DNA of 22,903 nt from a virus. Under the pieces are notes generated by a model. The model saw only the letters and a list, made by a program, of their open reading frames with translations. It had not been told where the DNA came from and searched no databases. Location: IMG/VR virus record IMGVR_UViG_3300044619_001435, positions 1 through 22,903 of that record; one strand, given 5' to 3'. A program made the translations under genes and the position numbers. Shown here in pieces: positions 9,278 through 14,780 of this stretch. Position 1 is the first letter of the stretch; the number at the start of each line of letters is the position of its first letter.

Positions 9278-9905
9278 ACTTTAACTTCTGTGATTCCTCC
9301 TGTATCCTTTTAACTAATGACTTTCCCTTAACGCTAAGATAATACTGATTTATCGTAGTTTTTTGAGAGTCGATATAACCAAGTGTCCTGCATTTATTCA
9401 ATGCGGTCATACTAAATGATTTTCCGAAGAATGATCTGTAATCAGTAGATGATAGGAATGTGAAGTTCCAAGTAAAGCAGATGTAAGACATCTCACTTAT
9501 CTTTAGTCCACACTCCTTAGATAGCTTCTCCATAACTGGTAATACAAACAATGCGGAGAGCAGGTCACCTTTCTCAAAAGCAGATCTTCTTACCTTTTTG
9601 TTGGTTAGCTCAACGGCTTTGCTGTTTACTCTGGATTGCTGTACAGCGTATCTTTTTTGATTGTACTTATATCTTAACCAGCGCTTAGCATCTATCTGCC
9701 TGTTCTTCCTTTCCATCAAAGCCTTCTTAGACTTTTTTAGGTTAGATATCTCTACTTCCATACCTCTTATTACACCTCGGTAATATGGTATGATAACATT
9801 CCTGAGATAAACAGACGGCTTTCCTTTTGTATTTAGGTCTATCTTCCTTCCTACAAATGGTACAAACTCTATCTCATTTAGTGATTTAGGTAAGTTCTTC
9901 GCCAT
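9270..9905 (-). CDS. Basic protein with C-terminal winged-helix-like region
   Basis: 211 aa. Residues 45-110 are very rich in Lys and Arg and probably a long helix (EISNLKKSKKALMERKNRQ). Residues about 135-205 look like a winged helix: helices, then KSFSMTALNKCRTLGYID as a recognition-helix region, then a short beta wing (YYLSVKGKSLV). This suggests DNA binding. It overlaps the co-chaperonin gene upstream by 20 bases and the gene downstream by 8 bases, so it belongs to the packaging operon. It could be the DNA-recognising small terminase subunit or a regulator of late genes; the sequence alone does not decide. Confidence 0.6.
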   Translation of the reverse strand: MAKNLPKSLNEIEFVPFVGRKIDLNTKGKPSVYLRNVIIPYYRGVIRGMEVEISNLKKSKKALMERKNRQIDAKRWLRYKYNQKRYAVQQSRVNSKAVELTNKKVRRSAFEKGDLLSALFVLPVMEKLSKECGLKISEMSYICFTWNFTFLSSTDYRSFFGKSFSMTALNKCRTLGYIDSQKTTINQYYLSVKGKSLVKRIQEESQKLKYE

Positions 9906-10458
9906 ACACTCCTACGATATACACTTCATCAATTTTGATAAACTTCTCTCCTTCGTAGTTGATAATGTACTGATTCCCATCACAAGACATAATTGTGTTG
10001 CCTTCCTTGATGTAGTCCTGTGATTCTGGGACATTAGTAACCTTAATCTTCAGAAGCTCTTTCTGATCATCGTAAGGAGTAAGAAAAATACCACTCTCAG
10101 TCTTCGGAGCCTCTGATATTACTTCCTTTCCCAAGTAAACACCATTAGCCATTTCGAATGAGCCATCTTCCTTGATCTTAAAAAAGATCTGGCTCTCTCT
10201 GATTCTGTGATACGTTTCTCCTTCGTGTTCGAATGAGTTTCCTTTGTCTGAGCCCAAATAATGAGTCCAAACCTGATCTCCCTGTGTTAGCCACTTGCAG
10301 TTATCTGACACACCAACCACTAAAGCTCTCTGATCGTGTCCTTCCTTTAGATCATTGTTAAGCTCTCTAGCGATTTCAATTTCAACTGTCCCTAATTTAG
10401 CCTTCCTCATATGACCCTTGTCATACTTCAAAATTACATAGCCTCTTACTGATCTCAT
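9886..10458 (-). CDS. Tandem GroES-like co-chaperonin
   Basis: 190 aa, about twice a normal GroES. The second half (residues about 106-188) has the GroES plan: a strand (GVYLGKEVISE), then a mobile-loop-like KTESGIFL (119-126) in place of the GroES GGIVL, then YIKEGNTIM and a closing segment EKFIKIDEVYIVGVYG like GEEYLIMRESDILAIV. The first half (1-97) shows the same plan (ALVVGVSDN, LTQGDQVW, GETYHRIRESQIFFKI) but has no clear IVL tripeptide. Phage co-chaperonins such as T4 gp31 let host GroEL fold the capsid protein. It is coupled to its upstream neighbour by ATGA and overlaps the downstream gene by 20 bases. The fold call comes from motif reading; a duplicated arrangement is inferred. Confidence 0.65.
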   Translation of the reverse strand: MRSVRGYVILKYDKGHMRKAKLGTVEIEIARELNNDLKEGHDQRALVVGVSDNCKWLTQGDQVWTHYLGSDKGNSFEHEGETYHRIRESQIFFKIKEDGSFEMANGVYLGKEVISEAPKTESGIFLTPYDDQKELLKIKVTNVPESQDYIKEGNTIMSCDGNQYIINYEGEKFIKIDEVYIVGVYGEELT

Positions 10459-10646
10459 AAATTAACTTTAGGTACGTCTATTTGACCGTATTCAACTTCG
10501 TAATTAGTAATGCTTTGGTTGATTAACCAATGGATGTGCTCAGATAATTTCCTTCCTCTTGATCTAGCCACCATTTCCGCTTTGTATCTCTGAGCATTTT
10601 TAAGCCTGATTGGATACATTGCGCTTACTTTTGTTTTTACTGCCAT
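10455..10646 (-). CDS. Small ribbon-helix-helix-like DNA-binding protein
   Basis: 63 aa from the ATG at 10646; a longer start is possible but would overlap the promoter element. The sequence shows a strand (AMYPIRLKNAQ) followed by two helices (AQRYKAEMVARSRGRKL and SEHIHWLINQSITNYEVEYG), the order of Arc/MetJ-type ribbon-helix-helix proteins. These bind operators as dimers, so a repressor or regulator of this operon is plausible. It is first in a coupled run with the co-chaperonin gene (ATGA overlap). The fold call is by pattern only. Confidence 0.55.
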   Translation of the reverse strand: MAVKTKVSAMYPIRLKNAQRYKAEMVARSRGRKLSEHIHWLINQSITNYEVEYGQIDVPKVNL

Positions 10647-10667
10647 TCCTTCTTCCTTTTGTATATG

Positions 10668-10675
10668 CAAAGATA
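10668..10675 (-). promoter_or_regulatory. -7 element before the RHH-like gene
   Basis: The minus strand reads TATCTTTG followed by C, a full -7 match, about 22 bases before the ATG at 10646. No clear -33 TTG is present at 19-21 bases. It would start the coupled run of genes from the RHH-like protein down to TerL. Confidence 0.45.
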
Positions 10676-10683
10676 TATACTTT

Positions 10684-11685
10684 TTACTTACGATTTTTAA
10701 CCTCTACAATAGAGTTGTATCTCTGCTCGTTTACTCTTGATAATAATAGTTTTGCTTTTATAAAATCCCAAGAATCTTTATTCATCTGTTCCTGTCTGTC
10801 TAAATCTTTTTTGATAGCGTTAAACTCAGGCAGGAATGACTTCCCAAAATTCAGTACACCTGGTTTGATAAAGTCCTGGTGAAACTCTGGGGCGAGCACA
10901 GCTGCTCCCGAATAAGTAGCCTCAATCCAAGATATGTTGCTCTTGCCTCTATTGAACATTGAGTCTTCAAGTGGGTATATAAAGATATTTGGGTTTAGTC
11001 TGTGCATATTTCTGAAGTAATCCAATATGTGTGTTCCTGGGATGATTAAGTAATTATCACCACACTGGCTCTCCAGATAAGCAAATCTTGCTCCCATAAA
11101 GTAGAACTCATATGTTTTATTCTTATTAATAGCCTCAATCCAATCATTTAAGTGACTATATACGTCAACTTCGTGCGTCTGACCACCTCTATAAGCTATC
11201 TTCTTAGTTTCCCTGTTAAACGGCATCTTTTTATCAACTGGGAATAAAAAGTCATTGTGAGCATTTGGTACGATCTCTATGCTTTCATTGTATTTACAGA
11301 ATACTGATCTTAAAGATTCTGTGCTCACCCAAATATGGTCAGCTGCTTCACAAATCTTTTTGATGTTATCTTCATTAGCTTTATAGTTCTGGTAGTATGG
11401 GTTGTGTATAGGAAGATTCAATAAGTCATCATCGAAGTCTATGATAACCTTTACCCCCATCAACTTAAGCATATTGATTGTTTTTAAGTGGGGAGCTATG
11501 AATGGTCTCTGGAATACTGCTACATCAAATGAGGCGTAGTCTGCCCAGTCAATCTCTTTAGTATGAGACATATCTTTAATATAGATGTCCTCAAACTGCT
11601 TATCTAAATACGGCATTACACCTCCTAAGCGATAGAAGCTTGTCCCATCGTATACGTTAGGTGCGAACGTCAAAACTCGAATCAT
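10684..11685 (-). CDS. Glycosyltransferase, GT-B type
   Basis: 333 aa. It starts with MIRVLTFAPNVYDGTSFYRL, the N-terminal strand and loop common in GT4-like and CgeB-like enzymes. It continues with VKVIIDFDDDLLNLP (about residues 78-92), IEIVPNAHND (the interdomain phrase where the second Rossmann domain begins), IAYRGGQTHEVD and finally SNISWIEATYSGAAVLAPEF (about 259-278), the donor-sugar site region. Such enzymes move a sugar from a nucleotide-sugar donor; the acceptor here is unknown. In a phage it could modify virion proteins, phage DNA or host surface sugars. No signal peptide or membrane segment is seen. It lies between the SSB-tail operon and the RHH-like gene, on the same strand as the packaging genes. 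Confidence 0.8.
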   Translation of the reverse strand: MIRVLTFAPNVYDGTSFYRLGGVMPYLDKQFEDIYIKDMSHTKEIDWADYASFDVAVFQRPFIAPHLKTINMLKLMGVKVIIDFDDDLLNLPIHNPYYQNYKANEDNIKKICEAADHIWVSTESLRSVFCKYNESIEIVPNAHNDFLFPVDKKMPFNRETKKIAYRGGQTHEVDVYSHLNDWIEAINKNKTYEFYFMGARFAYLESQCGDNYLIIPGTHILDYFRNMHRLNPNIFIYPLEDSMFNRGKSNISWIEATYSGAAVLAPEFHQDFIKPGVLNFGKSFLPEFNAIKKDLDRQEQMNKDSWDFIKAKLLLSRVNEQRYNSIVEVKNRK

Positions 11686-11693
11686 ATTATACT

Positions 11694-11701
11694 TACCTTT
11701 G
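11694..11701 (+). promoter_or_regulatory. -7 element of the lone plus-strand gene
   Basis: TACCTTTG matches TAnnTTTG, about 44 bases before the ATG at 11745. No good -33 TTG is found at the usual spacing, so either the promoter is extended or another factor helps. Confidence 0.4.
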
Positions 11702-11744
11702 TGTATTCGTAAACTTATTTATTAACCCTTTAACTTTAACCGAA

Positions 11745-11993
11745 ATGGCTAAATTAATTTCTGTATCTGCTTGGTACACTCCACAAGACAGTTCTTTGCC
11801 TGCAACTGCTCAGCGTTTAATCAACACTGACAACATCCAAGGTGTTAAAGCTGCTCCTGCTGCTGTAACTGCTCAGTATTCAGGTGCTCAGTCTGTAATT
11901 GACTATAGCTACAACTTAGGAAATGCTTTGCAAAATGGTGACATTATTGTTACTCAAGCTGTATCTGCTATCTTAGCAGCTGCTTCAGCGTAA
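11745..11993 (+). CDS. Small Ala-rich protein, probably highly expressed, unknown function
   Basis: 82 aa from the ATG at 11745 (MAKLISVSAWYTPQDSSLPA); an upstream in-frame start exists but lies across the promoter. About 17 residues are Ala, and Gln, Ser, Val and Thr are common; charged residues are few and there is no signal peptide. A beta-rich, virion-like composition is suggested. Codons are nearly all of the preferred kind (GCT, GTA, ACT, CAA), like the capsid gene and unlike its neighbours. It stands alone on the plus strand between minus-strand genes, with its own -7 element and a strong terminator, so it is a separate single-gene unit. A minor capsid, decoration or other abundant protein is possible. 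Confidence 0.7.
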   Translation: MAKLISVSAWYTPQDSSLPATAQRLINTDNIQGVKAAPAAVTAQYSGAQSVIDYSYNLGNALQNGDIIVTQAVSAILAAASA

Positions 11994-12006
11994 TTTTTAC
12001 GTAAAG

Positions 12007-12053
12007 CAAAAGAGAAAGGGGTTGCGGTTAAGCTTCCCCTTTTTTGTTCTCTT
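12007..12053. terminator. Bidirectional terminator between convergent genes
   Basis: AAGGGG (12016-12021) pairs with CCCCTT (12036-12041), and an outer AGAGAA/TTCTCT pairing extends the stem. The plus strand then reads TTTTT and the minus strand reads into A/T-rich sequence. It serves the lone plus-strand gene and overlaps the last codons of the minus-strand gene that stops at 12028. Confidence 0.7.
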
Positions 12054-12249
12054 GATTTAACTCCTCCATCATCTGCTCTACAGCTTCTCTAAAGTCCATT
12101 ATCTTATGATACGTGGCCTCTGGATCACCCTCTACAATTAGAGTAGATAGAAAGTCGAAGTTTTTAACTGCGTTGCGTATTACAGAGTTGATTTCTTCAA
12201 TCTTCTTTTTACGCTCTTTTTCCAGTCTTACCTGAACGCTTCTTTTCAT
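12028..12249 (-). CDS. Small coiled-coil protein, unknown function
   Basis: 73 aa from the ATG at 12249; this start leaves a one-base gap after the SSB-tail gene, whereas a longer start would overlap it. The N-terminal half is highly basic and helical (RLEKERKKKIEEINSVIRN); the C-terminal half is amphipathic and acidic (REAVEQMMEELNQE). No membrane segment is present. It is co-transcribed with the SSB-tail protein from the promoter at 12568-12599 and ends in the bidirectional terminator. The family is not recognised. Confidence 0.6.
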   Translation of the reverse strand: MKRSVQVRLEKERKKKIEEINSVIRNAVKNFDFLSTLIVEGDPEATYHKIMDFREAVEQMMEELNQENKKGEA

Positions 12250-12250
12250 T

Positions 12251-12544
12251 TTAGAAAGGTAAGTCGTTGTCACTTGCAACAGGCTCTAATTGTGCGGGCT
12301 TCGCAGCTGGCTGACCTGAAGGCTTCCAATCGTTTAATACAGCGGTGTGTGTTCTACCTTTTTCATCAACCTGTTGCTTTTGTAACAAGTCGATATCACA
12401 CCATCCACCTTCGTTCTGATGCTTTTGCAAGAATGCTACTACATCTTCTACTTTGCAAGATACTTTGATGATGTCACCATAAGTTGTTTTTTGAGTTTTG
12501 ATAAACATCCCGTTTACGAAAACCTTTTCTTTCTTTTGTTCCAT
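12251..12544 (-). CDS. Phage single-stranded-DNA-binding-like protein with SSB-type C-tip
   Basis: 97 aa from the ATG at 12544, which sits 24 bases after the -7 element; a longer in-frame reading would begin inside the promoter. Residues 6-70 look like a compact beta-rich domain (KVFVNGMFIKTQKTTYGDII, then GGWCDIDLLQ and LNDWKP). A flexible Pro/Ala/Gln linker and the terminal SDNDLPF follow. That end closely resembles the DDDIPF tip by which bacterial SSB recruits replication and repair enzymes. I infer an ssDNA-binding or SSB-mimic role in replication or recombination. It is first in a two-gene unit with a good promoter. Confidence 0.6.
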   Translation of the reverse strand: MEQKKEKVFVNGMFIKTQKTTYGDIIKVSCKVEDVVAFLQKHQNEGGWCDIDLLQKQQVDEKGRTHTAVLNDWKPSGQPAAKPAQLEPVASDNDLPF

Positions 12545-12567
12545 TTTAATTGAATTACATTGAGTTT

Positions 12568-12599
12568 CAAAGTTAAATAGAATAATCTGTATATGCAAA
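12568..12599 (-). promoter_or_regulatory. Promoter of the SSB-tail operon
   Basis: On the minus strand TTTG (12599-12596), 20 bases, then TAACTTTG (12575-12568): an essentially perfect Bacteroidota promoter. Predicted transcription starts near 12561, leaving a leader of about 18 bases. It is back to back with the plus-strand promoter at 12611-12643. Confidence 0.8.
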
Positions 12600-12610
12600 T
12601 TTATTTTTTC

Positions 12611-12643
12611 TTTTGAAAGTTTAAATATTTTTTCTTATCTTTG
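12611..12643 (+). promoter_or_regulatory. Promoter of the pseudoknot RNA
   Basis: TTTTG (12611-12615), 20 bases, then TATCTTTG (12636-12643) matches the Bacteroidota consensus. The expected start is about 12649-12652, exactly where the first paired strand of the predicted RNA begins. Confidence 0.8.
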
Positions 12644-12648
12644 CTGTA

Positions 12649-12750
12649 CTGGGATTCATCAATAAAGACATTTAACCACTAAGTGTGGGGAGTAAGCACG
12701 ATGGATCCCAGACCAAAAAGCTGAAACTCACGTTTAGTGGTTTTTTATTT
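12649..12750 (+). ncRNA. Predicted small RNA with two interleaved long stems (pseudoknot)
   Basis: Stem 1 is CTGGGATTCATC (12649-12660) with GATGGATCCCAG (12700-12711): 12 pairs, one of them G-U. Stem 2 is AACCACTAAGTGTGGG (12674-12689) with CTCACGTTTAGTGGTT (12727-12742): 16 pairs, three of them G-U. The order 1-2-1'-2' makes a pseudoknot with joining segments of 13, 10 and 15 bases. TTTTTTATTTT follows stem 2, so stem 2 can also end transcription. A perfect promoter places the 5' end at stem 1. No ORF of note lies within. The function is unknown; it could be a free small RNA or the leader of the downstream nuclease gene. An HDV-type ribozyme was considered, but stem 1 is too long and no leader would remain to cleave. 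Confidence 0.65.
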
Positions 12751-13027
12751 TGCTCAGTTGAGAACTCTGGAACTGAGGAGTACATAGGCTCGGAAGAGCA
12801 AACAAAAACTTGAGTATAAAAATATTGACAACCAATGTCAAAGTGAGAGCAATTAAGGGACTAAACATTGAACTCTCGACCAGCAGAAAGAAACATTGGG
12901 GTGGTATGAAAACAAAGCTTGGTAGATGGGCTTGTCTGGAGAAAGTTCCAGTTCTGGGGTACGCACTGTTAATATTGAATAAACTCGGTGGTTGTAGAAC
13001 TGCTGGGATATAGAGAAGGTATATCAA
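12751..13027 (+). other. Gene-free stretch with many short inverted repeats, possible RNA extension or leader
   Basis: No convincing gene is seen between the pseudoknot RNA and the nuclease gene. Inverted repeats on the plus strand are TTTGCTC/GAGCAAA (12749-12755 with 12796-12802), TTGACA/TGTCAA around 12825-12841, GAGAG/CTCTC, CTGGA/TCCAG near 12938-12953, and CAGTTCT/AGAACTG about 45 bases apart. A 67-codon frame starting with TTG at 12810 crosses it, but its start and composition are poor. The region could be a structured 5' leader of the nuclease gene or a longer RNA. Confidence 0.4.
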
Positions 13028-13402
13028 ATGAAAGAGAAGGAATTGTTTAATTGGTTGAAAGACAGGTTCTTACCTGATTTAGAGGCAACGGATCAGTTTG
13101 ACTACAAGGATGCTTACAGTAAAGAGCACGATTTGTATATAGAATTGAAGTGTAGAAAGACACACTATGATGACCTTCTTATTGAGAGTATCAAGTGGAA
13201 TAAACTTATAGAGCATAAAAACGCCAGGTATATTAACTGGACACCTAAAGGTATCTATTCATTCAATATACAGGAGATACCACCACCTACGTGGCACGTT
13301 AGATTGATGCCTCAGACAACAGAGTTTGAAAACACAGATATGATTCCTAAGGTTGTTGCTATGCTGAATGTATCCTCAGCTAAGGAGATCTCCAGGATCT
13401 AA
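13028..13402 (+). CDS. PD-(D/E)XK-like nuclease, small
   Basis: 124 aa. Its core has the phrase HDLYIELKCRKTHYDDLLIE (residues 34-53) with an acidic-x-Lys pair (E39, K41) preceded by D35, the signature of the restriction-endonuclease fold. An N-terminal helix carries further acids (FLPDLEATDQFDYKDAYS). The length is short, as for phage single-domain nucleases. Possible roles are recombination, DNA processing or degradation of host DNA. It is the only plus-strand gene between minus-strand blocks, it follows the structured RNA region, and its stop overlaps the convergent stop of the next gene (13399-13402). The fold call is by motif; metal-binding residues need a structure model. Confidence 0.65.
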   Translation: MKEKELFNWLKDRFLPDLEATDQFDYKDAYSKEHDLYIELKCRKTHYDDLLIESIKWNKLIEHKNARYINWTPKGIYSFNIQEIPPPTWHVRLMPQTTEFENTDMIPKVVAMLNVSSAKEISRI

Positions 13403-13683
13403 TTACAGTTCCATTTACGGAGAGCTAAGGCTTTTCTGGTAGGTCTACCCTTAGCATCCTTCATAGGGCCTTTAACGCCGCTCATACGGGCGCAGAAAGA
13501 CTTTCTTCTATTAGCATCCTTACTACCAGGCTTAAGCTTAGAAGGTGGCGTAGTTACAGCCATTTTAAGTTTACTGCCAGGATTAGCTTTTCTGTACGAA
13601 GCTACACCCTTAGCGTTCAATCCGCCTTTAGGGTCTTTACCTTCTTTTCTGGTCCAAGCTGGTGTCTTAGCTGTCTTTTTCAT
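13399..13683 (-). CDS. Small basic phage protein, DUF6321-like
   Basis: 94 aa from the ATG at 13683. Conserved phrases are TPAWTRKEGKDPKGGLNAKG near the N-terminus, then PGSKDANRRKSFCARMSG, and GRPTRKALALRKWNC at the end. This set is typical of a small basic domain family I know from phages as DUF6321, whose function is undetermined. About a quarter of the residues are Lys or Arg. It overlaps the preceding gene by 17 bases, and its stop meets the nuclease gene head-on. A nucleic-acid-binding or virion role is inferred. Confidence 0.7.
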   Translation of the reverse strand: MKKTAKTPAWTRKEGKDPKGGLNAKGVASYRKANPGSKLKMAVTTPPSKLKPGSKDANRRKSFCARMSGVKGPMKDAKGRPTRKALALRKWNCN

Positions 13684-13870
13684 AGCGTTTAAATGTAATA
13701 TTAGACTTGACAATAATATCCTTATGGGTAAACTGCCAAAGCTCTCCTGTATTATTAATTATCACGGTATAAACAGTATCTGTCTCGTGCCCGTAATCCA
13801 TAACTAACCAAACAACACCATCGCCCTTTGGTGTTTTCACTTCTAGGCGATTGTGCGGTTCGTATATCAC
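13667..13870 (-). CDS. Small beta-rich protein, unknown function
   Basis: 67 aa starting with GTG at 13870, coupled to the upstream stop by a GTGA overlap. The pattern of alternating strands (NRLEVKTPKGDGVVWLVMDY, TVYTVIINNTGELWQFTHKD) suggests a small SH3-like barrel. It is less basic than its neighbours. It overlaps the DUF6321-like gene by 17 bases. The family is not recognised. Confidence 0.55.
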   Translation of the reverse strand: MIYEPHNRLEVKTPKGDGVVWLVMDYGHETDTVYTVIINNTGELWQFTHKDIIVKSNITFKRYEKDS

Positions 13871-14019
13871 TTCTTCTTAGCTTTAATCTTTTTCTCCATC
13901 GCAAGCATTGCTTTTGTTGGAGCTTTTGGTTTTGCGCCAGACTTTTTATTCATCTGAGCTTTTTTGCGGATGTTATTCCATAGGGAATTTTCTACACCCA
14001 ATTTATTTACCTTGGCCAC
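13867..14019 (-). CDS. Lysine-rich mini-protein (50 aa)
   Basis: 50 aa with a GTG start at 14019, beginning MAKVNKLGVENSLWNNIRKK and ending in a Lys-rich helix (KKIKAKKK). Fifteen lysines and one arginine give a very high positive charge. The phrase NSLWNNIRKKA, then KPxxPTKxML, is one I associate with small phage proteins of unknown function. It overlaps the 47-aa gene upstream by 17 bases and the gene downstream by a GTGA overlap, so translation is coupled. DNA binding or packaging with DNA is a reasonable guess. Confidence 0.6.
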   Translation of the reverse strand: MAKVNKLGVENSLWNNIRKKAQMNKKSGAKPKAPTKAMLAMEKKIKAKKK

Positions 14020-14146
14020 GATATCTTTTTAAATAGTTTTTAGATCCTTTTAACTTACTGGCTTTCTTTTTAGCGTGAACGCCAGGATTGGAAACCTTAT
14101 GCTTCTCAATCTTTTTAACAATAGCCTGAGCTTTTGGTTTAGCCAT
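14003..14146 (-). CDS. Lysine-rich mini-protein (47 aa)
   Basis: 47 aa: MAKPKAQAIVKKIEKHKV, then NPGVHAKKKASKLKGSKNYL and KRYRGQGK. Fourteen Lys and two Arg make it one-third basic. The GVHAKKK...KGSKNYLKRYRGQG pattern recurs in small phage proteins of unknown role, from memory. The start overlaps the upstream stop as TAATG. It is one of a run of such mini-genes, and a virion DNA-binding role is inferred. Confidence 0.6.
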   Translation of the reverse strand: MAKPKAQAIVKKIEKHKVSNPGVHAKKKASKLKGSKNYLKRYRGQGK

Positions 14147-14445
14147 TATTTATTAAATGTCTTATTAAACGCTTTGTCAACTGCTGCTTTAACAACAGAT
14201 TTAGGCTTATACTTAGAAGGATTAGCAATAATCTTCTTGTATCTTGCGATAGCTTCTTGATTACCTGCAATTTTACCCAAGAAACCTACATCTGGGTTCT
14301 CTGGTCCTTCAGCTTTCATCATACCTTCCATTTGAAGGTTCATATCTTCTAGAAATTTTACTCTTTCTTTAAGTTCTCCAACTGTAGTTACACCTTTCTT
14401 TCTAAGAGCAGTTGCTACTGGCGATTTTTGTTTGAACGGATTCAT
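14146..14445 (-). CDS. Small helical protein, unknown function
   Basis: 99 aa. A basic N-terminus (FKQKSPVATALRKKGVTT) is followed by a coiled-coil-like helix (GELKERVKFLEDMNLQMEGM), a Gly/Pro-rich loop, and a second helix ending in a basic tail (AAVDKAFNKTFNK). No membrane segment is seen. It is coupled by TAATG to the 47-aa gene. The family is not recognised; context suggests a virion or DNA-associated protein. Confidence 0.6.
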   Translation of the reverse strand: MNPFKQKSPVATALRKKGVTTVGELKERVKFLEDMNLQMEGMMKAEGPENPDVGFLGKIAGNQEAIARYKKIIANPSKYKPKSVVKAAVDKAFNKTFNK

Positions 14446-14447
14446 AA

Positions 14448-14576
14448 TTATTTTCCTCTTTTAGCGCCTTTAGTTGGCTTATAAACAAATTGACTTACTA
14501 AAGCGTTAGCTTTTTTTAATGAAATTGGAGTTGGTTTGTTAGCTCCTGCTTTTTTACTTACTGATGGCTTCTTCAT
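14448..14576 (-). CDS. Lysine-rich mini-protein (42 aa)
   Basis: 42 aa, MKKPSVSKKAGANKPTPISL to KPTKGAKRGK. Lys and Arg are about a quarter of the residues; a short hydrophobic stretch (ANALVSQFVY) lies in the middle. It lies two bases from the next gene downstream and two bases from the gene upstream. The same style of short, basic product as its neighbours supports it being real despite its size. Confidence 0.5.
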   Translation of the reverse strand: MKKPSVSKKAGANKPTPISLKKANALVSQFVYKPTKGAKRGK

Positions 14577-14578
14577 AA

Positions 14579-14764
14579 TTACTTAGATTTTTTAGGCATT
14601 AATACTTTTTTAAGATTTGGATTAGCTGCTTTAGCTTTTGCAGATGCTTTACGAGCACCAGAAGCAAGGATAGCACCAGCATTTTTAACTGGAATTCCCT
14701 GTTTTTTAGCAATAGAGGCAGCAGCTTTCTTAAAGCCCATACCTACTTTTGATTTAGCTTTCAT
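14579..14764 (-). CDS. Histone-H1-like Lys/Ala-rich small protein
   Basis: 61 aa from the ATG at 14764; a longer start would cross the promoter element at 14770-14777. It is Lys/Ala-rich (GFKKAAASIAKKQGIPVKNA, ARKASAKAKAANPNLKK), like the tails of histone H1-type proteins, with 17 lysines and one arginine. Probably it binds nucleic acid. It is first in the run of mini-genes and has its own -7 element after the terminator of the Hsp20-like gene. Confidence 0.6.
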   Translation of the reverse strand: MKAKSKVGMGFKKAAASIAKKQGIPVKNAGAILASGARKASAKAKAANPNLKKVLMPKKSK

Positions 14765-14769
14765 CAATG

Positions 14770-14777
14770 CAAAATTA
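14770..14777 (-). promoter_or_regulatory. -7 element of the lysine-rich gene cluster
   Basis: The minus strand reads TAATTTTG, matching TAnnTTTG, directly after the U-tract of a terminator. The leader would be very short (the ATG is at 14764). A -33 TTG is not seen. Confidence 0.4.
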
Positions 14778-14780
14778 AAC

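Noticed and set aside
12649-12742. HDV-like self-cleaving ribozyme
   Set aside because: The order of stems is similar, but stem 1 has 12 rather than 7 pairs, a P4 stem and the catalytic C context are not clear, and transcription starts at stem 1 so no leader would be released.
12810-13013. 67-codon plus-strand frame with TTG start before the nuclease gene
   Set aside because: Rare start, no good initiation context, and a composition unlike the other small proteins. The bases are better explained by inverted repeats. Kept only as an alternative.
12734-13027. 97-codon minus-strand frame opposite the RNA-like region
   Set aside because: Start next to the nuclease start, no promoter, repetitive and hydrophobic by chance; it is complementary to the structured region.
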